From: Thalassovita taeanensis
Lineage (GTDB): Bacteria > Pseudomonadota > Alphaproteobacteria > Rhodobacterales > Rhodobacteraceae
Direction of reading: 5' to 3'
DNA length: 64,000 nucleotides
Assembly: GCF_900110775.1 (NCBI RefSeq)
Contig: NZ_FOEP01000002.1
Coordinates: 372,001-436,000, forward strand
The notes below the pieces were generated by a model. The model was not told where the DNA came from and ran no database searches. It saw only the letters and a program-made list of their open reading frames with translations. A program made the translations under genes and the position numbers. Below, one piece after another: positions 9,496 to 17,247 of this stretch; within the stretch, counting starts at the first letter, position 1; the number at the start of each line of letters is the position of its first letter.

Positions 9496-10683
9496 ATGGA
9501 CCTGAGCTACTCTGCCGAGGATATCGCATTTCGGGACGAAGTGCGCAGCTTTCTGGCTGACAACATGCCAAAGCATATCTCCGATACCGTGCGGTCGGGC
9601 GGCGACCTGACCAAAGCGATGATGGAGGAATGGCACGCTATCCTGAATTCCCGCGGCTGGCTGGCCACGATCTGGCCGGTTGAATTCGGCGGGCCGGGCT
9701 GGTCGCCGGTGCAAAAGCACATCTTCGAAGAGGAATGCTGCCGCGCCTACGCCCCGCGCATCCTGCCCTTCGGCCTGTCGATGCTGGGCCCGGTGCTGCA
9801 GAAATTCGGCACCAAAGAACAGCAAGACCACTATCTGCCGCGCATTCTGGACGGCACCGATTGGTGGTGCCAGGGCTATTCCGAACCCGGCGCCGGGTCG
9901 GACCTTGCCAACCTCAAAACCCGCGCCGTCCGTGACGGCGATGAATGGGTCATCAACGGTCAGAAAACCTGGACCACGCTGGGCCAGCACGCCGACTGGA
10001 TCTTCTGCCTGTGCCGCACCAACCCCGAGGCAAAGGCCCAAGAAGGCATCAGCTTCATCCTCGTTGACATGAAAACCCCCGGCATTGAACTGCGCCCGAT
10101 CAAGCTGATCGAAGGCGGCCACGAGGTGAACGAGGTCTTCTTCACCGACGTGCGCGTGCCTTACGGCAACCTCGTGGGACAGGAAAACAAAGGCTGGACC
10201 ATCGCCAAATATCTGCTGACCCATGAACGTACCGGCATCGCCGGCGTCGGCTTCTCGATGCAGGCACTTGAAGAAGTCAAAGCACTGGCCCGCAAGGTCC
10301 GTCGCAACGGCAAACCCCTGATCCAAGACCCGCTTTTCGCCGCCCGCGTCGCACAGGCCGAGATTGACCTCGAGGCGATGAAAATCACCAACCTGCGGAT
10401 GCTGTTCAAGGCGCAGCAGCAGGGCGCACCGGGCCCCGAAACCTCGATCCTCAAGATCAAGGGCACCGTGATCCATCAGGAACTCAAGGACCTCGCCCGT
10501 CGTGCCCTCGGCCCGGCTGCGGCCCCCTTCCCCGGCCATGTGACCGACGGAAACCTGATGTTCGGCCCGGCGGATTCCGCCCACAACGCGGCACAGTATT
10601 TCAACTACCGCAAAACCTCGATCTACGGTGGCTCGAACGAGATCCAGCGTAACATCCTGACCAAGACCATGCTGGAGCTGTAA
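9496..10683 (+). CDS. Acyl-CoA dehydrogenase, large subunit (PimC-like)
   Basis: A 395-residue FAD-dependent acyl-CoA dehydrogenase. Visible motifs are YSEPGAGSDLANLKT (FAD and substrate loop), WVINGQKTWTT and the C-terminal YGGSNEIQRNIL. The usual C-terminal catalytic Glu position is Gly here (YGGS), but a Glu in THERTGIA (residue 244) occupies the alternative position used by isovaleryl- and long-chain-type enzymes. It starts two bases after the preceding stop and is followed four bases later by a shorter dehydrogenase. This pairing resembles PimC/PimD and the two-subunit steroid side-chain dehydrogenases. The substrate is probably a bulky or dicarboxylic acyl-CoA; this is inferred from the pairing. 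Confidence 0.9.
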   Translation: MDLSYSAEDIAFRDEVRSFLADNMPKHISDTVRSGGDLTKAMMEEWHAILNSRGWLATIWPVEFGGPGWSPVQKHIFEEECCRAYAPRILPFGLSMLGPVLQKFGTKEQQDHYLPRILDGTDWWCQGYSEPGAGSDLANLKTRAVRDGDEWVINGQKTWTTLGQHADWIFCLCRTNPEAKAQEGISFILVDMKTPGIELRPIKLIEGGHEVNEVFFTDVRVPYGNLVGQENKGWTIAKYLLTHERTGIAGVGFSMQALEEVKALARKVRRNGKPLIQDPLFAARVAQAEIDLEAMKITNLRMLFKAQQQGAPGPETSILKIKGTVIHQELKDLARRALGPAAAPFPGHVTDGNLMFGPADSAHNAAQYFNYRKTSIYGGSNEIQRNILTKTMLEL

Positions 10684-10686
10684 CCG

Positions 10687-11760
10687 ATGGATTTCAATCT
10701 GACCGAAGATCGCCGGATGCTGGCGGACACGCTGAACCGCTTTCTGGCTGACCAATACCCCGTCGAGCACCGCAACAAAGTGGCCTATGACGCGCCGTTC
10801 CATGATCCCGCCAAGTGGGAGCAACTGGCCGAACTGGGCGCGCTGTTCGCCCTAGCCCCCGAGGCCGCAGGCGGCTTTGGCGGCACCGGCTTCGACATCT
10901 CCGTCGTGTTCGAAGCAATGGGCCGCACCCTCAACCCCGAACCGGTTCTGGCCGCGCTGCTGGCCAGCCGCCTGCTCAGCGCCGCTGACGAGGATCAAGA
11001 GGCCCTGCTGTCCGGCGCCACCAAATATGCCGTCGGTTTCACCGAAATCGACGCGCCGTATGAACTGGACCAGATCGCCGCACAGGCCGCCGCCAAAGGC
11101 GACGGCTATACCCTGTCGGGCCGCAAAAGCACGGTCTATGGCGGACATGTCGCCGATGTCATTCTGGTTGCCGCGCAGCTGAACGGCAAACTGGCCCTGT
11201 TCGAGGTCAAAGCAACCGACGCCAACATCACCGGCTATGCGATGATGGAAGGCGGCGGTGCCGCCGAGGTGCTGCTGGATGATACCCCCGCGCGCCTGCT
11301 GCTGGCCGATGCGACCGCCGCCCTGCAAGATGCCATCGACGCCGGTATCGTCGCCCTGTGCGCAGAAGCTGTCGGCGCGATGGATGTGACCCACGCGATC
11401 ACCGTCGACTATCTGAAACAGCGCAAGCAGTTCGGCGTTCCGATCGGCAAATTCCAGGTGCTGCAACACCGCGCCGTCGACATGCTGACCGAGATCGAGC
11501 AGGCCCGCTCGATCACCATCAAAGCAGCGGCTGAGCTGGGCGGAAACGAGGCCTCGCGCTATGCCTCGATGGCGAAGAACATGATCGGGCGCGCCGCGCG
11601 TCTGATCGCCGAAGAAGCGATCCAGATGCACGGCGGCATTGCGATGACATGGGAATACCCGGTGTCGCATTACGCCAAGCGTCTGGTGATGATTGACCCG
11701 CAACTGGGCGATACTGATTACCACTTGTCGCGCATCATGGCACAGCTCGACGCCGCCTGA
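10687..11760 (+). CDS. Acyl-CoA dehydrogenase, small subunit (PimD-like)
   Basis: A 357-residue protein of the acyl-CoA dehydrogenase fold, starting four bases after the large subunit gene. It has the family motif VDYLKQRKQFGVPIGKFQVLQHR and an EEAIQMHGGIAMTWEYP helix. It lacks a catalytic Glu at both known positions: the C-terminal site reads GDTDYHL and the middle site reads DAGIVALCAEAVG. Loss of the base in one partner is typical of heteromeric enzymes in which only the large subunit carries the active site. I infer an obligate complex with the product of 9496-10683. An ordinary homomeric enzyme is less likely. Confidence 0.88.
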   Translation: MDFNLTEDRRMLADTLNRFLADQYPVEHRNKVAYDAPFHDPAKWEQLAELGALFALAPEAAGGFGGTGFDISVVFEAMGRTLNPEPVLAALLASRLLSAADEDQEALLSGATKYAVGFTEIDAPYELDQIAAQAAAKGDGYTLSGRKSTVYGGHVADVILVAAQLNGKLALFEVKATDANITGYAMMEGGGAAEVLLDDTPARLLLADATAALQDAIDAGIVALCAEAVGAMDVTHAITVDYLKQRKQFGVPIGKFQVLQHRAVDMLTEIEQARSITIKAAAELGGNEASRYASMAKNMIGRAARLIAEEAIQMHGGIAMTWEYPVSHYAKRLVMIDPQLGDTDYHLSRIMAQLDAA

Positions 11761-11782
11761 TCGCTGATCTTTCGCAAAAACA

Positions 11783-11816
11783 AATCGCGCCCGGTAGTCT
11801 CCTACCGGGCGCGATT
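11783..11816. terminator. Strong hairpin at a convergent junction
   Basis: A perfect 15-bp stem (11783-11797 with 11802-11816) closes a TCTC loop. It lies 22 bases after the stop of the acyl-CoA dehydrogenase small subunit. On the minus strand the stem is followed by TTGTTTTTGCG, so it can also stop transcription of the convergent reductase gene. Confidence 0.75.
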
Positions 11817-11869
11817 GCGTTTCAGGCTCTGTGTTTCGGTCTCTGTCCCAACCTCAGGCGGGTTCAGGG

Positions 11870-11910
11870 GCACCGACAAAATACCGACGTAATACCGACG
11901 CGATACCGAC
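11870..11910 (-). repeat. Array of 11-bp-period GTCGGTAT repeats (array 1)
   Basis: Read on the minus strand the units are GTCGGTATCGC, GTCGGTATTAC, GTCGGTATTTT and a decayed GTCGGTG. On the plus strand ATACCGAC begins at exactly 11881, 11892 and 11903, and a partial copy (ACCGAC) at 11872 keeps the phase. The last unit runs into a hairpin, CGACCCG (11907-11913) with CGGGTCG (11921-11927). A second array with the same period lies at 15215-15266. The exact 11-bp spacing, about one helical turn, suggests cooperative protein binding on one DNA face. Confidence 0.7.
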
Positions 11911-11944
11911 CCGGTTTTTTCGGGTCGATCTCGGCCGCGCGGCC

Positions 11945-12985
11945 TCAGCCGACCTTGACGATCTGCTTGCCGAAATTGCCGCCGCTCAGCATCCTGATAA
12001 ACGCCGCCGGTGCCGCCTCCAGCCCCTCGGCCACGTCTTCCTGAATGCTGATCTGACCCGCCGCAACCCGCGGGCCCGCGTCGGCCAGAAACTCTGCATA
12101 GCGGTCAAAATGGTCAGAAATGATGAAGCCATGCACATGCAGCCGCTGCACCAGAATCGTCCGCCACAGCTTGGGCAGATTGTCCTTTTCGCCGGTCATG
12201 TTTCCGCCAAGCGCCCCGGCATTATACCATGAAATCAAACCACATAGCGGAATACGCCCGCCGACATTCATCAAGGGCATCACGCCCTCCATCACCTTGC
12301 CCGCGACGTTTTCGAAATAGATATCCACCCCGTCCGGGCACGCCGCAGCCAAGGCCGCGCGCATTTCTTTGGCATCGGCATAAGCGCGGTGATCAAGGCA
12401 TTCGTCAAAGCCGAATTTCTCTTTCGCCAGCGCGCATTTTTCCGCACCACCCGCAACGCCAACGACCCGCAGACCCAGCAGTTTTGCCATCTGCCCAACC
12501 ATCGACCCAACCGGCCCAGTCGCCGCCGCAACCACCAGCGTCTCCCCCTTTTTGGGGCGCCCATATTCCATCAACCCAAACCACCCAGTGAACCCCGGCA
12601 TCCCCAAAACACCCAGCGCATTGGTCGCAGGCCCGTGCGACGGATCCAGCTTGCGCAGCTCACGCCCGCTGAGACAACCATGGCTCGCCCAGCCGAACAT
12701 GCCAAAAACCGTGTCACCCGGCTTGAACCGATCATGGTTGGAGGCAATCACTTCGCCAACCGCGCCGCCTTCCATCGTGTGGTCAATCTCGACCGGCTTC
12801 GCATAGGATTTGGCATCATCCATACGCCCCCGCATGTACGGGTCCAGCGAGATGTCAGTGACCCGCACCAGAACTTCTCCCTCACCGGGGTTTGGCATGG
12901 CGGCGTCCTCCAGCCGGAAATCCTCGGCCACCGGCTCACCCTGCGGTCTGCGTGCCAGAACGATACGCTTCATTGTGTCGGCCAT
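11945..12985 (-). CDS. NADP-dependent oxidoreductase of the CurA/YncB (MDR) family
   Basis: A 346-residue zinc-independent medium-chain reductase. Motifs are LDPYMRGRMDD near the N-terminus, GMPGFTGWFGLMEYGRPKKGETLVV and the nucleotide-binding loop AATGPVGSMVGQMAKLLG, then IYFENVAGKVMEG and GRIPLCGLISWYN. The family reduces alpha,beta-unsaturated ketones, such as curcumin or 2-alkenals, with NADPH. Start 12985 (MADTMKR) was chosen because GGGAGAG lies about seven bases upstream; longer in-frame extensions have no such signal. It is the last gene of a minus-strand run of acyl-CoA genes. Its substrate here is unknown. Confidence 0.88.
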   Translation of the reverse strand: MADTMKRIVLARRPQGEPVAEDFRLEDAAMPNPGEGEVLVRVTDISLDPYMRGRMDDAKSYAKPVEIDHTMEGGAVGEVIASNHDRFKPGDTVFGMFGWASHGCLSGRELRKLDPSHGPATNALGVLGMPGFTGWFGLMEYGRPKKGETLVVAAATGPVGSMVGQMAKLLGLRVVGVAGGAEKCALAKEKFGFDECLDHRAYADAKEMRAALAAACPDGVDIYFENVAGKVMEGVMPLMNVGGRIPLCGLISWYNAGALGGNMTGEKDNLPKLWRTILVQRLHVHGFIISDHFDRYAEFLADAGPRVAAGQISIQEDVAEGLEAAPAAFIRMLSGGNFGKQIVKVG

Positions 12986-13025
12986 TGTGTGCTCTCCCAT
13001 TTTTCCTATGTGGTATCGTCGGTCG

Positions 13026-13448
13026 TCATGACCGATATCGGAATGCCCCGGTGGCCGAGGCGATTTTCGTGCCCAGTTCGTCGGTGACAAGGCCTTCGGC
13101 GAAATAGATCTTGCGCCCGCCACCTGTGCGGAAGGCTTCTGTGATCAGCAGCTTGCCCTTGGCCTGCGCAAGATAGTTGACGTTCAGCGTCAGCGTCAGG
13201 CAGGTGCGCGGATTGTCGCGATCACCAGTATAACACCCCGCAAACCCCATCGCCGTATCCAACAGCGTGGCATAGATCCCACCATGCGGTATCCCGTTTC
13301 GGTTCATCAAAAAGGGATGCAGCGGCTGCTCGACCCGGGCATAATCCGTTGACCATCCCTTCACCTCAAATCCAAGATGAATTTGCAGCGCATAGGATGC
13401 CTCGATCAATTCCGGTTCCGGCTCGGTGGGGGCTTGTTTGTCGTTCAT
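13026..13448 (-). CDS. PaaI-family hotdog thioesterase
   Basis: A 140-residue single-hotdog protein. The family signature NRNGIPHGGIYATLLDTAMG carries the HGG turn and the acidic residue of the catalytic helix, followed by TLTLNVNYLAQAKGKLLI. Such enzymes hydrolyse aryl- or acyl-CoA thioesters, releasing CoA when intermediates accumulate. It lies 40 bases from the reductase gene and 19 bases from the kinase-like gene on the same strand, so co-transcription is likely. No strong Shine-Dalgarno sequence is visible before the ATG. Confidence 0.85.
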   Translation of the reverse strand: MNDKQAPTEPEPELIEASYALQIHLGFEVKGWSTDYARVEQPLHPFLMNRNGIPHGGIYATLLDTAMGFAGCYTGDRDNPRTCLTLTLNVNYLAQAKGKLLITEAFRTGGGRKIYFAEGLVTDELGTKIASATGAFRYRS

Positions 13449-13467
13449 GCTTGGCGTTTTCCCTGAC

Positions 13468-14502
13468 TCAGACGCTATGGGCCGCAGTCAGCCCGTTCTG
13501 TGCGAAACGCGGCACGTACCCGCCCAGAATACGGGCGCGTTCGGGGTTTGAGGCATTGCCGTCCAACGCGCGTTTGAACACGCCTTGGATGATGGCGGCC
13601 ATGCGGAAGAAGGTAAAGGCAAGATAGAAGCCGAACCTGTCGATCCCGCCCAGCCCGCGCCGGGTGCAATAGGCGGCGATGAAATCCTCATCCGACATCA
13701 GCCCCTCGGCGGTGCGATCCACCCCCGCAAGGCCGCGGCCGTCGCCTCCCGGCGGCATTTTCCACTGCATGATCACGGCGGCCAGATCGGCATAGGGGTG
13801 TCCGATGGTGGACAGCTCCCAATCCAGCACGGCGGCACACCGCGGGGCGTCCTTGGCAAACAGCATATTGTCGATGCGATAATCGCCATGCACCAGCGTG
13901 CGCTGCCCGTCTTCCTCGGGGATGTTGCTGTCCAGCCAGTTGATCAGCTCTTCCATTTCCGGGATCAACCGAGTTTCCGATGCGCGATATTGCTTGGTCC
14001 AGCGGTCAATCTGACGACGGTAATAATTGCCCTCGGGACCATAGTCGGACAGGCCGGTGGCGGTCAGATCCACCGAGTGGATCGCGGCCAGAACCCGGTT
14101 CATCTCGTCCACGATCGGGCGGCGATCGGCGATGGCGAGTTCTGGCAGGCGTGGGTCGTCGAAATGGCGACCGACGATTTCCTCCATGACATAGAAGGCC
14201 GACCCGATGACGCTGTCGTCCTCGCACAGCACGAACATTTTGGCGACGGGGACGTCGGTGCCCTGGAGCGCGGATTGCACCCGAAACTCGCGGTCCACCG
14301 CATGAGCCGACTTCAGCAGAACGCCCGGAGGCTTGCGGCGCAGGACATAGGTGCGTTTGGGGGTGCGCAGCCGGAAGGTGGGGTTTGACTGCCCGACCTC
14401 GAATTTCTCGGCCTCGATGGGGCCTTCAAAGCCTTCGATCCGATCTTGTAGCCAGCTTGCGACGGCGGCGGTGTCGAGTTGCCCGGCGGGGTTCGTTGCC
14501 AT
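13468..14502 (-). CDS. APH-fold phosphotransferase (ACAD10/LvaA-like kinase)
   Basis: A 344-residue aminoglycoside-phosphotransferase-fold protein. The catalytic loop VHGDYRIDNMLF and the metal-binding VLDWELSTIGHPYAD are intact. The N-terminal nucleotide motif reads GQSNPTFRLRTPKRTYVLRRKPPG. This subfamily resembles the kinase domain of human ACAD10/11 and Pseudomonas LvaA, which phosphorylate 4-hydroxyacyl-CoA so that a dehydrogenase-like partner can remove the phosphate. The start has GAGGAGAG a few bases upstream. It sits ten bases downstream of a histidine phosphatase gene. A close paralogue lies at 50301-51347. Confidence 0.88.
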   Translation of the reverse strand: MATNPAGQLDTAAVASWLQDRIEGFEGPIEAEKFEVGQSNPTFRLRTPKRTYVLRRKPPGVLLKSAHAVDREFRVQSALQGTDVPVAKMFVLCEDDSVIGSAFYVMEEIVGRHFDDPRLPELAIADRRPIVDEMNRVLAAIHSVDLTATGLSDYGPEGNYYRRQIDRWTKQYRASETRLIPEMEELINWLDSNIPEEDGQRTLVHGDYRIDNMLFAKDAPRCAAVLDWELSTIGHPYADLAAVIMQWKMPPGGDGRGLAGVDRTAEGLMSDEDFIAAYCTRRGLGGIDRFGFYLAFTFFRMAAIIQGVFKRALDGNASNPERARILGGYVPRFAQNGLTAAHSV

Positions 14503-14512
14503 GTCTCTCTCC

Positions 14513-15181
14513 TCAGCTGTAGGTCAGCATCTCGTCGGCATTGGCCGCGTTGATATGGGGGGTCTCGTTGAAGCCATGCAGATAGAAGCTGTGGTCGGAA
14601 TAGACAAAGCGGTTCACAGCGCAGTTTTTCATCTGAAGTTGCAGTTTTATTTGTTGAGCATCAGGGGCTTGCAAGGTTGAGGCGACCAGCTGACCAATGG
14701 CGCCGGCAGAGCTGACGGCGAGCAGTTGTTTGGTGCCTTGCCGGGCCAATGCCTGCCGTGCGGCTTCGACGCGGGCGGTGAATTGCGCCCAGGTTTCGGG
14801 CGGATCAGTGATTTCGTCGCGTTGCCAAGCCAGAACCGTGTCGCGCAAAGTGCGGAAATGCGCCGTCCGATCCGTGTGCATATTCTTGGGTGCCGCGCCG
14901 TGGCGGAAGCGGGCATTCAGCAGTGATTTGAAGTCGAACTCATTGAGACCACTGTGAATTTCGGCATCTTCCGGATCCAGCCCCATGCCCTTGGCGATGC
15001 CTTCGAAGGTTTCGCGGTGGCGGCGTTGCTGGCCGATGACAAAGGCGTCGGGGCGCACGCCCTGCGCGGCCAATGCTTGGCCCAACGCGATGGATTGCTT
15101 GTGCCCAAGATCGGACAGCACGTCATAGTTGGCAGCCCCGAACGAGGCTTGCGCATGGCGGACGACATAAAGTTCAGGCAT
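14513..15181 (-). CDS. Histidine phosphatase family protein
   Basis: A 222-residue phosphoglycerate-mutase-fold protein. The N-terminal phosphohistidine motif is RHAQAS (R8, H9). The second catalytic His, normally in a V-S-H-G-G-like motif, is replaced: the sequence reads LLAVSSAGAIGQLV. The acidic loop GLNEFDF is present. I believe some subfamilies naturally lack that second His, so this is probably not a broken gene. The start was placed at MPELYVVRH, where the conserved strand begins, although no clear Shine-Dalgarno sequence precedes it. It neighbours an APH-like kinase, suggesting opposed phosphorylation and dephosphorylation of an acyl substrate; that is inference. Confidence 0.82.
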   Translation of the reverse strand: MPELYVVRHAQASFGAANYDVLSDLGHKQSIALGQALAAQGVRPDAFVIGQQRRHRETFEGIAKGMGLDPEDAEIHSGLNEFDFKSLLNARFRHGAAPKNMHTDRTAHFRTLRDTVLAWQRDEITDPPETWAQFTARVEAARQALARQGTKQLLAVSSAGAIGQLVASTLQAPDAQQIKLQLQMKNCAVNRFVYSDHSFYLHGFNETPHINAANADEMLTYS

Positions 15182-15214
15182 TGAAACGGGGCCTTTGGCG
15201 TTGGGAAAATGCAC

Positions 15215-15266
15215 GTCGGTATTACGTCGGTATCCTGTCTGTATTGCGTCGGTATACAGACAGGAT
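15215..15266 (+). repeat. Array of 11-bp-period GTCGGTAT repeats (array 2) with inverted repeat
   Basis: Units start at 15215, 15226, 15237, 15248 and 15259: GTCGGTATTAC, GTCGGTATCCT, GTCTGTATTGC, GTCGGTATACA and a diverged GACAGGAT. The period is exactly 11 bp. A perfect 11-bp inverted repeat, CCTGTCTGTAT (15234-15244) with ATACAGACAGG (15254-15264), is superimposed on it. The array fills the 98-base gap between the thiolase stop and the phosphatase start. It shares the exact unit GTCGGTATTAC with array 1 but is in the opposite orientation. Confidence 0.75.
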
Positions 15267-15279
15267 GCCAAGTCGGTTG

Positions 15280-16482
15280 TCAGAGCACCTCGAACAGGCC
15301 CGCCGCGCCCATACCGCCGCCCACGCACATGGTGCAGACGACATATTTGGCGCCGCGACGTTTGCCTTCGATCAATGCGTGCCCGACCATGCGCGCGCCT
15401 GACATGCCATAGGGGTGGCCGACCGAAATCGCGCCGCCGTTGACGTTCAGCAGCTCGTGCGGGATGCCCAGAACCTTGGCCGATTGCAGAACCTGACAGG
15501 CGAAGGCCTCGTTCAACTCCCAAAGGCCGATATCGTCCATCTTCAGGCCGTTCTTTTCCAGCAGCTTCGGCACCGCATAGATCGGGCCGATGCCCATTTC
15601 ATCGGGGTTGCATCCGGCGACGGCCATGCCGACATAGCGGCCCAGCGGGGTCAGGCCGCGTTTTTCGGCGGTCTTGGCCTCCATGATGACACTTGCGGAT
15701 GCGCCGTCAGACAGCTGGCTGGCGTTGCCTGCGGTGATGAAGCTGCCCTGTTCCAGAAACAGCCCGCCCTTGTGCACCGGCGACAGCGATTGCAGCCCCT
15801 CCAGCGTGGTCGAAGGGCGGTTGCCCTCGTCCTTGGCGATCGTGATCTCGACGTCGGAGACTTCTTTGGTGGCCTTGTCCATGACCTTCATCGAGGTGGT
15901 CATGGGCACGATTTCGTCGTCGAATTTGCCAGCCTCTTGTGCCGCAGCGGTGCGTTGCTGCGAGCGGAGCGAATATTCGTCCTGTTCCTCGCGGGTCACG
16001 CCATACCGCTGGGCCACGTTTTCGGCGGTTTCCAGCATCGACATATAAAGCGCGGGCAGGTTCTGTTTCAGCCAGGGGTCACGCGCACGAAAGAGGTTCA
16101 TCTTGTCGTTCTGCACCAGCGAGATGCTTTCGACCCCGGCGCCGACGGCGATATCCATGCCATCACAGATCACCTGTTTGGCTGCGGTGGCAATTGCCAT
16201 CATGCCGCTGGCGCATTGCCGGTCCATCGACTGTCCGGCCACAGAGGTTGGCAGCCCGGCGCGCATGGCGGCCTGACGGGCGATGTTGCCACCGGTGGAG
16301 CCCTGCTGCAGCGCGGCACCGCAGACCACGTCTTCGACCTCGTGCCCTTCGAGCCCGGCGCGCGCGACGGCGTTCTGAATGGCATGACCTGCCAGCGCCT
16401 GAGCCTGAGTGTCATTGAAGGCTCCGCGATAGGCCTTGCCGATTGCAGTACGGGCAGTTGAAACGATGACAGCGTCACGCAT
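15280..16482 (-). CDS. Acetyl-CoA acyltransferase (thiolase; PimB/FadA type)
   Basis: A 400-residue degradative thiolase. The acylated cysteine is C90 in [12 protein letters not shown]. The C-terminal catalytic motifs [23 protein letters not shown] and [10 protein letters not shown] are intact. It cleaves 3-ketoacyl-CoA with CoA to acetyl-CoA and a shortened acyl-CoA, the last step of a beta-oxidation turn. The start [16 protein letters not shown] has AAAGGA seven bases upstream. The MaoC hydratase gene lies 40 bases upstream on the same strand. With the PimF-, PimC- and PimD-like genes it completes a full beta-oxidation set in this region. Confidence 0.93.
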   Translation of the reverse strand: MRDAVIVSTARTAIGKAYRGAFNDTQAQALAGHAIQNAVARAGLEGHEVEDVVCGAALQQGSTGGNIARQAAMRAGLPTSVAGQSMDRQCASGMMAIATAAKQVICDGMDIAVGAGVESISLVQNDKMNLFRARDPWLKQNLPALYMSMLETAENVAQRYGVTREEQDEYSLRSQQRTAAAQEAGKFDDEIVPMTTSMKVMDKATKEVSDVEITIAKDEGNRPSTTLEGLQSLSPVHKGGLFLEQGSFITAGNASQLSDGASASVIMEAKTAEKRGLTPLGRYVGMAVAGCNPDEMGIGPIYAVPKLLEKNGLKMDDIGLWELNEAFACQVLQSAKVLGIPHELLNVNGGAISVGHPYGMSGARMVGHALIEGKRRGAKYVVCTMCVGGGMGAAGLFEVL

Positions 16483-16522
16483 TTTATGTTCCTTTGGTTG
16501 AATCAGTTGTGGGCGCAGGCGG

Positions 16523-16993
16523 TCAGTCTGCGGTGTCGCCAAAATATCTGCGCGCCAGCCAGAGCCCGGCAAGGGCGGGCTTATCCTGTCCCTCGGTCTC
16601 GACCGTGACCTCAAGCTTGGTCTGCACCTCGCCGGGGCGGATGTCTTTATACTCGGCCAGAACAAAACGGCCCCGGACGCGGGAATTGACCCGGACCGGC
16701 GAGATGAAGCGCAGCTTGTCGAAGCCATAGTTGACGCCCATCGTGACGCCCTCCATCGCGGGCACGGCATCGGCGGCCATGGCGGGCAACAGTGAGAGCG
16801 TCAGAAAGCCGTGCGCGATGGTGCCGCCGAAAGGCGATGCCGCGGCGCGAGCCGGATCCACGTGGATATATTGGTGGTCGAAGGTCACGTCGGCGAAAGT
16901 GTCGATCATGTTCTGATCAATGGTGAACCATTTCGACACGCCAACGTCCTGACCGACCATGGCCTTGGACGCTTCGGGGGGGATTGTGGTCAT
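16523..16993 (-). CDS. MaoC-family (R)-specific enoyl-CoA hydratase
   Basis: A 156-residue hotdog dehydratase. The hydratase motif appears as [30 protein letters not shown]-type sequence, with the catalytic Asp and His in its first half and the conserved [14 protein letters not shown] helix after it. Members hydrate trans-2-enoyl-CoA to (R)-3-hydroxyacyl-CoA or act on related thioesters. AAGGAG lies eight bases before the ATG. The gene heads a minus-strand group continuing into the thiolase, and a candidate promoter with a TGCA-N-TGCA palindrome lies about 130 bases upstream. Confidence 0.9.
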   Translation of the reverse strand: MTTIPPEASKAMVGQDVGVSKWFTIDQNMIDTFADVTFDHQYIHVDPARAAASPFGGTIAHGFLTLSLLPAMAADAVPAMEGVTMGVNYGFDKLRFISPVRVNSRVRGRFVLAEYKDIRPGEVQTKLEVTVETEGQDKPALAGLWLARRYFGDTAD

Positions 16994-17124
16994 TGGCGGC
17001 TCCTTGATTGGGAGGTCTGCTTGGGTGCGCGGGGCGCGGCGGTGCAGAATGTCCGGGTCATGTGAGCGTTGATTAGCCAGTGATCGCGTGTCTCTTCGCG
17101 CATGCCGCCCCTCCCCTGACGATT

Positions 17125-17153
17125 ATTTTGCAGTGCAGAATAGGATTTCACAA
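17125..17153 (-). promoter_or_regulatory. Candidate promoter of the MaoC-thiolase operon with embedded palindrome
   Basis: On the minus strand TTGTGA (17148-17153) and CAAAAT (17125-17130) are 17 bases apart, each four of six to consensus. The spacer and -10 contain TTCTGCACTGCAAAA (17126-17140), a palindrome nearly identical to that at 7252-7266. A repressor bound here would block RNA polymerase. This is read from sequence only. Confidence 0.4.
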
Positions 17154-17218
17154 ACGGATTAACAAGACATCTGTGCCGGTTTTGGCGGTGCCGAATATGC
17201 GGGCCTTTGGGGGCACAG

Positions 17219-17243
17219 CCGGGCGGCCATGTTGGCCGCCCGG
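17219..17243 (-). terminator. Hairpin after the acyl-CoA ligase gene
   Basis: CCGGGCGGCCA (17219-17229) pairs perfectly with TGGCCGCCCGG (17233-17243) around a three-base loop. It lies four bases beyond the minus-strand stop at 17248. No T-run follows, so termination may be weak or the hairpin may mainly protect the 3' end. Confidence 0.6.
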
Positions 17244-17247
17244 ACTT

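Noticed and set aside
5359-9571. Long minus-strand frames opposite adenine deaminase and the PimF-like gene
   Set aside because: They are reflections of the strongly biased plus-strand codons; the plus-strand proteins carry full catalytic motifs and the minus-strand ones none.
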